Shown here: positions 1 to 9,795 of the stretch, piece after piece
Numbering within the stretch: position 1 is the first letter of the stretch
Layout of the letters: the number at the start of each line of letters is the position of its first letter
Source: Actinomyces ruminis
GTDB taxonomy: Bacteria; Actinomycetota; Actinomycetes; Actinomycetales; Actinomycetaceae
Direction of reading: 5' to 3'
DNA: 64,000 nucleotides
Assembly: GCF_002154335.2 (NCBI RefSeq)
Contig: NZ_MTPX02000009.1
Location: 1 to 64,000 of the forward strand
Notes under the pieces: model-generated
The model's database searches: none
What the model saw: the letters and a program-made list of their open reading frames with translations, nothing else
What the model was told of the DNA's origin: nothing
Program-made: the position numbers and the translations under genes

Positions 1-870
1 GGCGCGCGACTCCTTCTCCCCCGCCGTCAGGAAGGTCTGCAGGCCGAGGGTGTCGAAGCCGACGCGCGCCAGCTTGTCCAGGCCGGACTCGTCCTGGCCG
101 TTCTCGTGCAGCATCTCGGCGGCCTCCTCGGGTTCCAGCTCCACCAGCTCGGCCTCGAACTGGGCGTCCAGGAATACCGCCTCCGCCGGCGCCACCAGCG
201 CGCCGAGCTCCTGCTGGCGGGCGGCGTCGTGCATGCCGGCGTCGTCCATGTTGAACACGTAGATGAAGGGCTTGGTGGTCATCAGCTGGAACTCGCGCAG
301 AATCTCGGTGTCCAGCCCCTTGCCCGCCGCGGCGGCCGACAGCAGCTCGCCGTCCTCCAGCACCTTCAGCGCGGCCCGCGCGGTCTCCAGCACGGCGGCG
401 TCGGTCTTCTTGCCCCGCACCTCCTTCTCCAGACGCGGGATCGCCTTCTCCAGGGTCTGCATGTCCGCCAGGATCAGCTCGGTGGCGATGGTTTCGATGT
501 CCGAGGCGGGGTTGATCTTGCCGGACACGTGGACCACATCGGGGTCGTCGAAGGCGCGGGTGACGATGCAAATGGCGTCGGCCTCACGGATGTTGGCGAG
601 GAACTGGTTGCCCAGACCCTCTCCCTCGCTGGCGCCGCGCACGATCCCGGCGATGTCCACGAAGGAGACGGTGGCGGGCACGATCTTCTGGGAGTTGAAC
701 ATCTGCGCCAGCGCATCCAGTCGCGCATCCGGCAGGGGCACCACACCAACGTTCGGCTCGATCGTGGCGAAGGGATAGTTCGCCGCGAGTACGGTCGCCC
801 GGGTCAGGGCGTTGAACAGGGTTGACTTGCCGACGTTGGGCAGTCCAACGATTCCAATAGTGAGTGCCAC
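1..870 (-). CDS. ychF: Redox-regulated ribosome-associated GTPase/ATPase YchF (C-terminus beyond window)
   Basis: A GTG start at 870 opens a frame that stays open to base 1, giving 290 codons of a family that is usually about 360 residues long, so roughly 70 C-terminal residues lie outside the window. The P-loop reads GLPNVGKST at residues 9-17 and is followed by the switch region [19 protein letters not shown]. The last residues seen, [16 protein letters not shown], match the start of the C-terminal TGS-like domain. YchF (OLA1 family) is a cytoplasmic Obg-related P-loop NTPase that binds ribosomes and prefers ATP; its exact role is unsettled. It is divergent from rmuC with a 69-base gap. Identity is secure. 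Confidence 0.95.
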   Translation of the reverse strand, partial: MALTIGIVGLPNVGKSTLFNALTRATVLAANYPFATIEPNVGVVPLPDARLDALAQMFNSQKIVPATVSFVDIAGIVRGASEGEGLGNQFLANIREADAICIVTRAFDDPDVVHVSGKINPASDIETIATELILADMQTLEKAIPRLEKEVRGKKTDAAVLETARAALKVLEDGELLSAAAAGKGLDTEILREFQLMTTKPFIYVFNMDDAGMHDAARQQELGALVAPAEAVFLDAQFEAELVELEPEEAAEMLHENGQDESGLDKLARVGFDTLGLQTFLTAGEKESRA

Positions 871-939
871 GGGGCGAGTGTAGCGGCCCACCGTTAAGCA
901 GCCGGAATTCGTGTCGGCGGCTCGTGACATGGTGGAACC

Positions 940-2223
940 ATGTCCACAGCGCTCCCCATCCTGCTCCTGCTCATCGGCCTGCTCGTCGGGGCGGTTTCCG
1001 GCTACGCCCTGGCGGTAGCCGCTCGGCTGCTGCCCGCGCCGGCGGCCGCGATGAGGTCGCCGCCCTGCGCGCTGAGGGCGGCCCAGTGGCGGGCGCGCGC
1101 CGAGGAGCTGACCGCCCGCACCGCCGCGGCCGAGGAACGCGCCGAGCGCGACGGCTCGGTGCTGCGCGCCCTCGCACCGGTCCGTTCCCAGTTGGAGCAG
1201 GTTGGCGCCCGGGTGGAGCAGATGGAGCAGCAGCGCGCCGCCGAGCACGCCACGCTAACCGAGCAGCTGCGGGCAGGGGCCGAATCCGATCGCGAGCTGC
1301 GCCGCACGACGACGGCGCTCGAGGGTGCTCTGCGCTCGCGTTCCTCCCGCGGGGTGTGGGGCGAGGTCGAGCTAGCCCGCGTGCTCGAAGCCTCCGGAAT
1401 GATGCGGCATATCGACTTCTCCGAGCAGCGTTCGGTGGCCGCCGTGGTCGGTCGCCGCAACGGCGCCAGCGGCACAAGCGCCAACCCGAAGTCGCGGCCC
1501 GACGTCGTCGTGCACCTGCCCGGCGACGGATTCCTGGCGTTGGATGCCAAGGTGCCGCTGGACTCCTATCTCAGGGCCTGCGCGGTCGAAGCGGATCCCG
1601 ACGGCGCCGCACCCGCCATGGCCGCCTCGCCCGGCCGCCCCTCCCCCGAGGGCCGCGCCCCCGGCGGGCCCGCACCGCAAGAACTCCGAGCCCGACTGCT
1701 GGCCAAGCACGCCAAGGCGCTGCGCGCGCACGTCGACGCCCTGGCCGACCGCCACTATGCGCGCACGCTCCAGGACTCTCCGGAATTGGTGGTGTTGTTC
1801 GTGCCGGCCGAGCCGATCCTGGCCGCGGCGCTGGAGGCCGATCCCACGCTCATGGAACACGCGCTGGACCGCGGGGTCGCCTTGACCACGCCCGCCTCAC
1901 TGCTGGCACTGCTGCGGACCTGCGCGACCGCGTGGGCCCGCACCGCCGTCAACGATGACGCACGCGAGCTGGTGGAACTGGGTCGCACGCTGTACGAGCG
2001 CCTCGGCACGGTCGCCAAACACCTCGACGCCCTGGGCGCCGCTCTAACGCGCTCCGTGATCGCGTACAACCAAGCCGTTGGGTCCATCGAGTCGCGGCTG
2101 CTGGTAACGGCCCGCTCCTTCGAGACCTTCGGCGACGGCCTGGCCGCACCGCAGCCGGTGCCGCCGGATCATGCGCAGGTCAGACGCTTCGCCAGCGCCG
2201 AGTTGACGACGCCCTCCGAGTAG
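940..2223 (+). CDS. rmuC: DNA recombination protein RmuC homologue
   Basis: The 427-residue product has an N-terminal membrane-like segment (residues 5-30), a coiled-coil stretch rich in Ala, Arg and Glu, and the conserved core containing SRGVWGEVELARVLEASGM, a PDVVVHLPG strand and LALDAKVPLDSYL, typical of the RmuC family (restriction-endonuclease-like fold). The family limits inversions and recombination at short repeats in E. coli. Residues about 29-45 look out of frame: an alternative frame there encodes GGRDEVAALRAE, a better coiled coil, so two compensating indels near 1025 and 1075 are likely. The stop is TAG at 2221-2223. The gene stands alone and diverges from ychF. Confidence 0.9.
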   Translation: MSTALPILLLLIGLLVGAVSGYALAVAARLLPAPAAAMRSPPCALRAAQWRARAEELTARTAAAEERAERDGSVLRALAPVRSQLEQVGARVEQMEQQRAAEHATLTEQLRAGAESDRELRRTTTALEGALRSRSSRGVWGEVELARVLEASGMMRHIDFSEQRSVAAVVGRRNGASGTSANPKSRPDVVVHLPGDGFLALDAKVPLDSYLRACAVEADPDGAAPAMAASPGRPSPEGRAPGGPAPQELRARLLAKHAKALRAHVDALADRHYARTLQDSPELVVLFVPAEPILAAALEADPTLMEHALDRGVALTTPASLLALLRTCATAWARTAVNDDARELVELGRTLYERLGTVAKHLDALGAALTRSVIAYNQAVGSIESRLLVTARSFETFGDGLAAPQPVPPDHAQVRRFASAELTTPSE

Positions 2224-2263
2224 CGGCAGGATTCCACCGCACCGATGATTCGCAACGATGGGG

Positions 2264-2292
2264 TTACATATACACTTTCATTCGCATAAACT
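2264..2292 (+). promoter_or_regulatory. Candidate sigma70-type promoter
   Basis: In an AT-richer patch, TTACAT at 2264-2269 and TAAACT at 2287-2292 are separated by 17 bases and lie about 90 bases upstream of the HTH/alkyltransferase-like gene at 2383. This is judged by eye from spacing and sequence only. Confidence 0.4.
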
Positions 2293-2382
2293 AGTTGCAC
2301 ATGATATCTCACAGCAACCTTCCAGGCGCGCACCCTAGCGTACCTGGCAATCTCTGAACCTACCCGTGGAGGTCCTTCCTAC

Positions 2383-3052
2383 ATGGCAGCCGCAACCACC
2401 AGCAGTCCCCCGTCCAGCGTCGACGCCGCCCACCGCAAAGCCTCCTCCGCACCCGGCGCAAGCGCGGAGGAGGTGCTCGATCACCTGGACGCACTCGCCT
2501 CCAGGCAGCAGCAGCTGCAGGACCAGCTCAACACGCTGCGCGATGAGCGCGACAGCCTCATCCTGCGCGGACTCGCCAACGGGCTGAGCTCAACCGAGTT
2601 GGCCGAGACAGCCCACCTGACCGGCGCACGCGTACGCGCCATCGCCGACGCCGCGGCGGACTCCTCCGCCCGTGAGCGCATCTCGCGCGCAATGTCCATG
2701 CTGGTCGCCCACCGTCCTGCAGTCTGCACCACCTACGGCGCGCTCGCAGAAGCCGTAGGCATTGGTTCGGCGAAGGGAGTCGCCTCCTCACTGGCTACCA
2801 ACCCGAGGTCCCGGCGCGCGCCGGCGCCCGCGTCCTCCTGCTGCGCTGGGCGAACCCGGCGCTGGGAGCTACGTCATTCCCAGTGAGGAACCCTCATGGC
2901 AGACACAGGGCAACGACACCGCCTCGCGTCTGGACTGCCTTAAGGCCGAGCACCTGGTGGTGCAGGTTGGCTCCCCGAGCGGCCCGGTATGGCTGGTCCC
3001 CTTCGATCGGGTCGTGGCCGACGCCGAAGCCCTGGCCGGCATCATCGGCTGA
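2383..3052 (+). CDS. HTH domain fused to alkyltransferase-like (MGMT DNA-binding) domain, two frameshifts
   Basis: The product starts at ATG 2383 after GTGGAGGTCC. Residues 25-100 are helical and contain a helix-turn-helix-like GLSSTELAETAHLTGARVRAI. From about residue 105 the sequence VCTTYGALAEAVGIGSAKGV resembles the DNA-binding domain of O6-alkylguanine alkyltransferase and alkyltransferase-like proteins. Two single missing G bases (near 2806 and 2865) restore SLATNPEVPA, then ARVLL, then WANPALG, then SYVIPSEEPSW and RLDCLKAEHLV, which fits the C-terminal part of that fold. The PCHR methyl-acceptor motif is absent; GARVLL sits where it would be, so the protein would recognise damaged bases but not accept alkyl groups. 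The stop is TGA at 3050-3052. The family call is inferred from motif resemblance. Confidence 0.6.
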
Positions 3053-3144
3053 CCCGCGAGCCGAACCCGACGCCCGGTCACGAGACAACCGCGCACTTAA
3101 CCGCTGAAGTACCGACCGCACCCCTCACCGGCACGGTCGGTGCT

Positions 3145-4209
3145 TCAGCGAGTGTGGTCATGCGTGGGACGCTCTCGCTCTGGGGCGCGGCCACCGGCAG
3201 CGGCCTTGAGGTCGGCACGCAGGTTCTTGGGCAAGGAGAAGGCGATCTTCTCCGTCGCGGTACGCACCTGCTCGACGTCGGTAAAACCCAGCTCCCCCAG
3301 GCGCTCGATCACTTCGCGCACCAGAATCTCCGGTACCGAAGCCCCAGAGGTCAGTCCCACGGTGTTCGCGCCGTCGAACCAGGAGGGATTCAATTCGCGG
3401 GCGTAGTCGACCCGATGCGCGGCGGGCGCGCCGGCCTCCAGAGCGACTTCCTTCAACCGCACGGAGTTGGAGGAGTTGCCGGAGCCGACCACGATCATCA
3501 CGTCCACCTGTGGGGCAATGTTCTTGACAGCCCCCTGCCGGTTCTGGGTGGCGTAGCAGATGTCATCACCGGGCGGGTCGATCAGGCTCGGGAAGCGCTC
3601 CCGCAGACGCCGCACCGTCTCCATCGTCTCGTCCACGGACAGGGTGGTCTGACTGATCCACACCACCTTGTCGGGGTCGCGCACCTGTACGGAGCCGACC
3701 TCATCGGGCCCATTGACCACCTGGATATGGTCGGGCGCCTCCCCCTGGGTCCCCTCGACTTCCTCATGGCCGGAGTGACCGACCAAGATGATGTCGTAGT
3801 CCTCCTTGGCGAAGCGGATTGCCTGTTTGTGCACCTTGGTAACCAGCGGGCAGGTCGCATCGATCGTCTGCAGGTGGCGGGCGGCCGCCTGCGCGTGTAC
3901 GGCTGGGGAAACGCCATGGGCGGAGAAGACCACCCGCGCCCCCTCGGGCACCTGGTCGGTCTCGGAGACGAACACCGCGCCCCGCTTCGACAGCGCCTCC
4001 ACCACGTACTTGTTGTGCACGATCTCCTTGCGCACGTAGATCGGCGCCCCATACAGGGCCAGAGCCTGCTCCACGGCGTCAACGGCGCGATCCACGCCGG
4101 CACAGTAACCACGCGGAGAGGCCAACAGAATGCGCTTTCCGGGCCGGCCGGCAGGATCCGGCGCACCCGCAGCAGCTTGAGCAGTCGTCACGCTCCCACT
4201 GTGCCACAT
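3145..4209 (-). CDS. ispH: 4-hydroxy-3-methylbut-2-enyl diphosphate reductase IspH
   Basis: IspH makes IPP and DMAPP in the last step of the MEP pathway using a [4Fe-4S] cluster. The three cluster cysteines are visible in [25 protein letters not shown] and [11 protein letters not shown], and the substrate histidines and glutamate in [16 protein letters not shown] and [11 protein letters not shown]. Start choice is uncertain: ATG at 4209 gives 354 residues and GTG at 4191 gives 348. The same frame runs open far upstream antisense to xseA, but that part has no family resemblance. It diverges from xseA with about 45 bases between them, an arrangement I know from other actinobacteria. Confidence 0.95.
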   Translation of the reverse strand: MWHSGSVTTAQAAAGAPDPAGRPGKRILLASPRGYCAGVDRAVDAVEQALALYGAPIYVRKEIVHNKYVVEALSKRGAVFVSETDQVPEGARVVFSAHGVSPAVHAQAAARHLQTIDATCPLVTKVHKQAIRFAKEDYDIILVGHSGHEEVEGTQGEAPDHIQVVNGPDEVGSVQVRDPDKVVWISQTTLSVDETMETVRRLRERFPSLIDPPGDDICYATQNRQGAVKNIAPQVDVMIVVGSGNSSNSVRLKEVALEAGAPAAHRVDYARELNPSWFDGANTVGLTSGASVPEILVREVIERLGELGFTDVEQVRTATEKIAFSLPKNLRADLKAAAGGRAPERERPTHDHTR

Positions 4210-4254
4210 GAGCCTGCCCGGCGAACACGCACGGGCAGCGTTTAACGTGGCACA

Positions 4255-5613
4255 GTGGAGCCCGTGACCGACCCCTCGCCCCGCCGCATACCCGCGCAGG
4301 CGCCACCGAACCCACCCGCCGCCCAGGCCGATGGCGCCGGCACGAGCCGGCCCCTGGCCCGTCTGGCGCGCGAGACCACTCCGGAAAACCCCTGGCCGCT
4401 GCGGCTGCTGTCCACCAAGATCGACGAGTACGTCAACAAGATGACCTTCGTGTGGGTCGAGGGACAGATCGTCCAGTTCAACCGCCGTCCCGGTTCGGGC
4501 ATGCAGTACCTGACCCTGCGGGACGCAGACGCCGACATGTCCATGTCCGTATCCGTGTTCACCCGTGAACTGACCGCCATCGAGCGAGCGACCGGCACGC
4601 AGGTCACCGAGGGGGCCCGCGTCGTCGTCCACGCCAAACCGCGCTTCTGGACCAAGCGCGGCAGCCTGGAGTTGCGCGCCGATGACATCCGTCCGATCGG
4701 CATCGGCGACCTGCTGGCCCGCATCGAGCAGCTGCGCCGGATCCTGGCAGCCGAGGGCCTGTTCGACGCCGAGCGCAAACACCCGCTGCCGTTCCTGCCC
4801 CGCAAGGTCGGGCTGATTTGCGGCCGCAACGCCAAGGCCAAGGACGATGTCGTCGTCAACGCGCGTCTGCGCTGGGCCGGACTGCCCTTCGAAATCCGCG
4901 AGGTCGCCGTGCAGGGGGCGCAGGCGGTGCGGGAGGTCACCGCCGCCATCCGCGAACTCGACGCCGACCCGGGCGTGGACGTGATCGTCGTGGCGCGCGG
5001 GGGCGGGGCCGTAGAGGACCTGCTGCCCTTCTCCGATGAGGGACTGGTGCGGGCCGCGGCCGCCGCCCGCACCCCGATCGTCTCCGCAATCGGACACGAG
5101 ACCGACTGCCCGCTGCTGGACCTGGTGGCCGACTATCGGGCCTCCACCCCCACGGACGCGGCCCGTCGCATTGTGCCGGACCTGGCGGAGGAAGTGATGG
5201 GCCTGGACCAGGCCCGCGAGCGCATGCGCTCGGTGCTGCGCGCTCGCCTGGACGCCGAGCAGCGGGGCCTGGACCAGGTACTGGCCCGTCCGGTGATGGC
5301 CGATCCGACGCTCATCGTGCGCGACCGCATTGCCGAGTTGGAGCAGGCCCGCGCGCGCATGCGCCGGGCACTGTCCGCCACTTTGTCCCTGGCCGACGCC
5401 GAACTGCGCGCCGACCGCGCCCACCTGCGGGCCCTGTCCCCCCAGGGCGTGCTCGACCGCGGCTATGCGATCCTGCGCAGCCCGAGCGGCGGCATCATCA
5501 CCTCCGCCCAGCAGCTTAAGAAGGGCGACCTGATCGAGGGCGTGCTGGCCTCGGGCCGCCTGGTGGCGCAGGTTGTGGGCACCACCAAGCCCACCTCCGG
5601 CTCTCCCGAATAA
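4255..5613 (+). CDS. xseA: Exodeoxyribonuclease VII large subunit
   Basis: The 452-residue product is the catalytic subunit of the ExoVII nuclease, which degrades single-stranded DNA together with XseB. An N-terminal OB fold (about residues 45-140, with [17 protein letters not shown] and MQYLTLRD) is followed by the nuclease core with [35 protein letters not shown] and [21 protein letters not shown], then a long helical C-terminus ending in GVLDRGYAI. The GTG at 4255 has a second in-frame GTG at 4264; either could be used. No frameshift is seen. xseB follows 184 bases downstream on the same strand. Confidence 0.96.
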   Translation: MEPVTDPSPRRIPAQAPPNPPAAQADGAGTSRPLARLARETTPENPWPLRLLSTKIDEYVNKMTFVWVEGQIVQFNRRPGSGMQYLTLRDADADMSMSVSVFTRELTAIERATGTQVTEGARVVVHAKPRFWTKRGSLELRADDIRPIGIGDLLARIEQLRRILAAEGLFDAERKHPLPFLPRKVGLICGRNAKAKDDVVVNARLRWAGLPFEIREVAVQGAQAVREVTAAIRELDADPGVDVIVVARGGGAVEDLLPFSDEGLVRAAAAARTPIVSAIGHETDCPLLDLVADYRASTPTDAARRIVPDLAEEVMGLDQARERMRSVLRARLDAEQRGLDQVLARPVMADPTLIVRDRIAELEQARARMRRALSATLSLADAELRADRAHLRALSPQGVLDRGYAILRSPSGGIITSAQQLKKGDLIEGVLASGRLVAQVVGTTKPTSGSPE

Positions 5614-5797
5614 CGGGACGCGACCCGCGCCGGCGCGAGGCGCACCGGCGCGGAGAGCCTGCCTCATCAATTGGGATGCAGCGCGGCGGCAAGCCGGTTC
5701 CCGGGGTGACTGCGCCCGAATCCGATATGGAGCTGCCGCCGCTAACTGGGCGCGCAGACCCGGCGCGTAGCGAGCGCACGCATGTAAGAATCGGGGC

Positions 5798-6088
5798 ATG
5801 AGCGTGTCCTCCCCCGCTGAGCCAATCGGTGCCGCAGACGCCAACGCCGACGTTGCCTCCCTGCCCTACGAGCAGGCCCGCGAGCAACTGGTCGGCGTCG
5901 TCCAGCGCCTCGAGGCAGGCCAGGTGCCTCTGGAGGAGGCGCTGAAGCTCTGGGAGCGCGGCGAAGCCCTGGCCGCCCGCTGCCAGTCCTGGCTCGACGA
6001 CGCACGCGCCCGTCTGGCCGCCGTCGCCGGCGATAGCGGCGAGTCCGCCGACTCCGCCGGTCCCGACACCGACTCCACACCCTTCTGA
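5798..6088 (+). CDS. xseB: Exodeoxyribonuclease VII small subunit
   Basis: The 96-residue product contains the family core [20 protein letters not shown], then [27 protein letters not shown] (given in part), which is the two-helix XseB fold that binds XseA. An N-terminal tail of about 25 residues and an acidic C-terminal tail ending DTDSTPF extend the core, so it is slightly longer than the usual 60-80 residues. It is downstream of xseA on the same strand, with a GC-rich gap that holds no other recognisable gene. Confidence 0.93.
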   Translation: MSVSSPAEPIGAADANADVASLPYEQAREQLVGVVQRLEAGQVPLEEALKLWERGEALAARCQSWLDDARARLAAVAGDSGESADSAGPDTDSTPF

Positions 6089-6149
6089 CCCGTACTGGCT
6101 CATCTCCGTCCATTGTCGCCACCGCCTATCAACCATGAGGAGCCCCAAC

Positions 6150-7105
6150 ATGTCCGCACCCGGCCCCGCAGGCACCGCCTCGTCATCGGCGAGGCGCTCG
6201 TCGACGTCGTCATCCACCCCGGCCAGCCCGCCCAAGACATCCCCGGCGGCTCTCCCGCCAACGTCGCGCTCGGACTCAGCCGCCTGGGCCGCGACGCCGA
6301 ATTGGACTGCTGGATCGGCACCGACCCGCGCGGTCTGGCGGTAAAGGCGCACCTCGAGGCCTCCGGGGTGCGGTTGACGCCGGGCTCCGACGGCGCCGAG
6401 CGCACCTCGACGGCACAGGCCACCATCGGCGCCAACCGGGCCGCCACCTACGTATTCGACCTGGACTGGAATCCGCCCTACCCGCAGCGTGATGAAGGCA
6501 CGGCGGCGCCGCTACTAGTGCACACCGGTTCGATCGCCGCGATCCTGGAGCCCGGAGCCGCCACGGTCGAGCAGGTGCTATCCGACTTCCGGGCCACCTC
6601 CACGATCTGCTATGACCCCAACGCCCGGCCACAGCTGATGGGCACGCCCGAGCAGGCGCGCGCCCAGGTCGAGCGGCTGATCTCCCTGGCCGATGTGGTC
6701 AAGTGTTCCGATGAGGACATCGAGTGGTTCTACGGCGAGGACGCGGATGTCGAGGCCGTGGCGCGCGGCTGGCTGCAGCTGGGCGCGGCCGTCGTCGTAG
6801 TCACCCGCGGCAAGCAGGGCTCGCTGGCCGTGACCGCCTCAGGGCTGCGCATGGAGGTGCCCGCCGACCCCACCGTGGTGGTCTCCGACACCGTCGGCGC
6901 AGGCGACTCCTTCATGGGCGGACTCGAGGATGGCATCTGGACCGAGGGCCTGGTGGGCGCCGAGCAGCGCGAGGCACTGCGCAACATCAACGCCGCCGCG
7001 CTGGAGCGCGTCCTGCGGCATGCGGCCGCCATCGCCGACATCACCGTCTCCCGCGCCGGCGCCAACCCGCCCACCCGCGCCGAGTTGGAGTCGTACGGCG
7101 CCTGA
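6150..7105 (+). CDS. PfkB-family carbohydrate kinase (fructokinase-like), one frameshift
   Basis: The product phosphorylates a sugar with ATP. The glycine-rich substrate signature GGSPANVALGLSRLG lies near residue 28 and the catalytic signature DTVGAGDSFMGGLEDG near residue 255. ATG at 6150 follows a good ribosome site (ATGAGGAGCCCC), but this start is one frame off from the body. One missing C near 6178 would give GTALVIGEALVDVV and a typical PfkB N-terminus, so the gene is probably intact in the organism. The PfkB family includes fructokinase, ribokinase and others; the length and motif pattern look fructokinase-like, but the substrate is not determined here. It lies 61 bases after xseB. 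Confidence 0.88.
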
Positions 7106-7153
7106 CCCGGGCTGCGGTGCCCCGCTTATGGGCGGCGCGGCAGCCGAAATGTC

Positions 7154-7192
7154 TGCCGGTCTCGGCGCGTCACTAGTGCCGGTCTCGGCGCA
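7154..7192. repeat. 23-bp tandem repeat, copy A (about 1.7 units)
   Basis: A 23-base unit beginning TGCCGGTCTCGG is followed by 16 bases of a second unit. It sits between the convergent PfkB kinase and PIN-PhoH genes. The same unit recurs at 13559, 19892 (reverse, diverged), 33386 (reverse) and 39534. Confidence 0.8.
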
Positions 7193-7214
7193 GGGGGCAG
7201 CGGCCGGTGATCAG

Positions 7215-8547
7215 TCAGTACAGCGGCACCTCGTCGAGCATGCGCGTAACCAGCTCGGCGATCTCGCTGCGCTCGGTGCGCACCAGGTCCACGTGGGCGA
7301 ACAGGTCCCGGTCCTTAAGCGACTCGACCACACTGACCACGCCGTCCCAGCGTCCCACCCGCAGGTTGTCCCGCTGAGCGACATCGTGAGTGAGCACCAC
7401 CTTGGAGTTCTGACCGATCCGGGACAGCACCGTCAGCAGCACGTTGCGCTCCAGCGACTGGGCCTCGTCCACGATTACGAAGGCGTCGTGCAGGGAGCGG
7501 CCGCGCACATGCGTCAGCGGCAGCACCTCCAGCTGCCCGGCGGCAACGATGCGGTCGATCCGATCCGTGGGAACCACCGAGCTGAGGGTGTCAAACACCG
7601 CGTCTGCCCAGGGAGACATCTTCTCCGCGGAGTCGCCGGGCAGGTAGCCGAGGGTCTGCCCACCCACCGCGTACAGGGGCCGGAACACCATCACCTTGCG
7701 GTGCTCGTGTCGGTTGACGACGGCGTCCAGGCCGGCGCTCAGCGCCAGGGCGGATTTACCGGTGCCGGCGCGGCCGCCGAGCGACACGATGCCGATGTCG
7801 GGATTGAGCAGGTGATCGATGGCGATACGCTGTTCGGCGCTGCGCCCGCGCACGCCGAAGACCTCGCGTGAAGGGTCGACCAGGTGCAGGGTCCCGCCGA
7901 CCACGGTGGCGAGCGCCGAACCGCGCGGGGAAGTCACCACCACGCCGGTGTGGGTGGCTGGGCGGCCAGGTCGTCGGCCGCCTCTTCGTCCGCCAGCCCG
8001 GACAGGTCCAGAACGCCGTCGCCCCATAGCCGGGAGATCTCCTCCTCGGTGATGGTCATGGCGGTCATACCGGAGTAGATGTCCTCGCTGGCGAGCTCGG
8101 CCCGGTACTCCTCTGCGATCAGGCCGACGGCGGCAGCTTGATACGCATGGGCAGGTCCTTGGAGACGACCACCACCTCGCCGTCGTCGTCACTGCCTTGA
8201 CGGGCGCGGCGGGCTAGGGTCACGGCCACCGACAGGATGCGGGAGTCGTTGTCGCCCAGGCGCATGGCGGCGGGCAGTACGTGGTCGTCGGCACCGTTGA
8301 GTTCTACCCGCACCGTGCCGCCGCGGTCACCGACGGGGATGGGGCGGTCGAGCCGGCCGTGCTGTTCGCGCAGACCGTCGAGCAGCCGCAGCGCAGAGCG
8401 GGCGAAGTAGCCCAGTTCGGGATGGTGCCGCTTGCCCTCCAACTCGGTGACCACCACGACCGGCAGCACTACGGCGTGTTCGTCGAAGCGCAGCACGGCG
8501 CGGGGGTCGGACAGTAGGACCGAGGTGTCCAGGACGTAGGTTCGCAT
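7215..8547 (-). CDS. PIN-PhoH protein (PhoH2-like RNase/helicase), two frameshifts
   Basis: The N-terminus from ATG 8547 is a PIN nuclease domain: [15 protein letters not shown] carries the first catalytic Asp, TELEGK the second acidic site, and [11 protein letters not shown] the C-terminal Asp pair. After a linker with [19 protein letters not shown], the C-terminal PhoH ATPase shows Walker [20 protein letters not shown] and FVIVDEA. PIN and PhoH parts are in different frames; single missing bases near 8125 and 7955 rejoin them. In mycobacteria PIN-PhoH proteins (PhoH2) unwind and cleave RNA and pair with an upstream antitoxin. No convincing antitoxin gene is visible in the 198 bases between uppS and this start. 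A GGAGACAGCT ribosome site precedes the ATG. Confidence 0.9.
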
Positions 8548-8745
8548 AGCTGTCTCCGTCTGTGCTCGGCGGGCTGCGCCCGACTCCGGACCAGACCCGT
8601 CTGTGATACCGCTCACCATACCCGCTGTCACTGTCGGAACGCTGAGCACGATGGGCGTGGTGGCCGCGCAACCGTCGGCATGGACGTACGGTCGGCGCAG
8701 ACGCGCCTCGCCGACAGCGCGGCCCGGCGCCCGGAGGATCCTCGG

Positions 8746-9618
8746 CTACTTGCCCAGCCTGCGCTCGCGTCGGCCGTAGTCGCGCAGCGCCCGCAGGAAG
8801 TCGATGCGGCGGAAGTCCGGCCAGTACACCTCACAGAAGTAGTACTCGGAGTGAACCGACTGCCACAGCAGGAAGCCGGACAGGCGCTGCTCACCCGAGG
8901 TGCGGATGACCAGCTCGGGATCGGGCTGCCCCTTGGTGTACAGGTGCGCGGTGATGTCCTCCTCGGATAGGGAGTCGGCCACATCTTCCAGCGTGGCGCC
9001 GGCGGCGGCACGCTCTCGCAGCAGGGAGCGCACGGCGTCGGCGATCTCCTGGCGCCCGCCGTAGCCGACGGCAACGTTGACCTGCATGCGCAAATCTCCG
9101 TCGGCGTCCGCCGCCGCGCCGGGGGTGTCTGCGGGTCCCGCCGCATCCACCTGGGCCTCGCCGTCGTCGGCGCCCGCAGGACCGCCCTCACCGGCGGTGC
9201 CGTCGGCGGGAGCGGTGGATGCTACGGCCGCACGCAGCCGCTCGGCCACGGGCGCTGGCAGCAGGTCGACGGCGCCCACCAGGCGCAGCCGCCAACGGCC
9301 GGTGGCGGCCAGTTCGTCTACGGCGTGGGCGATGATGTCCAGCAGCGGGGAGAGTTCCGCCGGGTCCCGAGAGAGGTTGTCGGTGCTCAGCAGCCACAGG
9401 GTGACCACCCCGACCCCGGCATCCTCCGCCCAGCCAAGGAACTCCTCGATCTTATCGGCGCCGCGCTTGTGTCCCTGGGCGGTGCCGATCCCCATGGCCC
9501 GCGCCCAACGGCGGTTGCCGTCGAGGATGACGCCCACGTGCTGGGGCACACGTTCGGGTTTGACCTGGGCGGCAAGGCGACGCTCATAGATGTTGTAGAG
9601 GAGGTTGTCGCCCGCCAT
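8746..9618 (-). CDS. uppS: Isoprenyl (undecaprenyl/decaprenyl) diphosphate synthase with acidic insertion
   Basis: The cis-prenyltransferase condenses IPP onto an allylic diphosphate to make the lipid carrier for peptidoglycan and surface glycans. The 290-residue product from ATG 9618 has the catalytic ILDGNRRWA motif, LWLLSTDNLSRD, and the C-terminal RTSGEQRLSGFLLWQ. Between LLPAPVAERLRAAV and MQVNVAVGYGG lies an extra stretch of about 45 residues rich in Ala, Gly, Asp and Pro, not found in typical UppS of about 250 residues. The frame through the insertion is continuous. It is followed on the same strand by PIN-PhoH, as in other actinobacteria. Confidence 0.93.
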   Translation of the reverse strand: MAGDNLLYNIYERRLAAQVKPERVPQHVGVILDGNRRWARAMGIGTAQGHKRGADKIEEFLGWAEDAGVGVVTLWLLSTDNLSRDPAELSPLLDIIAHAVDELAATGRWRLRLVGAVDLLPAPVAERLRAAVASTAPADGTAGEGGPAGADDGEAQVDAAGPADTPGAAADADGDLRMQVNVAVGYGGRQEIADAVRSLLRERAAAGATLEDVADSLSEEDITAHLYTKGQPDPELVIRTSGEQRLSGFLLWQSVHSEYYFCEVYWPDFRRIDFLRALRDYGRRERRLGK

Positions 9619-9730
9619 GTCTCGTCTCTTTCCTTTGCGCGCCGGCCCACTATGACGCCACCGCACCAGGGCCGGTGGGAGCGCCTGGCTCCGAGGGTAC
9701 GCGAGTGAGCCCTAGCCCACCCTCTCCCTG

Positions 9731-9765
9731 AACCTACGGAGGCGTAAGTTACGGTAGCGTAGGTT
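9731..9765. promoter_or_regulatory. 35-bp palindromic operator candidate upstream of hemolysin III gene
   Basis: An inverted repeat centred on base 9748 has outer arms AACCTACG (9731-9738) and CGTAGGTT (9758-9765), a perfect match, and an inner perfect palindrome CGTAAGTTACG (9743-9753) with the same centre. The arms are separated by unpaired 4-base spacers. It lies 31-65 bases upstream of the ATG at 9796, a promoter position, and looks like a site for a dimeric or double-dimer TetR-type repressor. The regulator is not in view. Confidence 0.6.
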
Positions 9766-9795
9766 AGTGGGACGTCCACGTGAGGAGAACCGTCG

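Noticed and set aside
4210-5844. A long minus-strand open frame continuing upstream of ispH across xseA
   Set aside because: It is antisense to a complete xseA gene, shows no family motif, and the IspH homology begins only near 4180. High GC makes long shadow frames common.
8548-8745. Antitoxin gene upstream of the PIN-PhoH gene, as described for mycobacterial PhoH2
   Set aside because: The gap has only short frames without a ribosome site or any recognisable antitoxin pattern.
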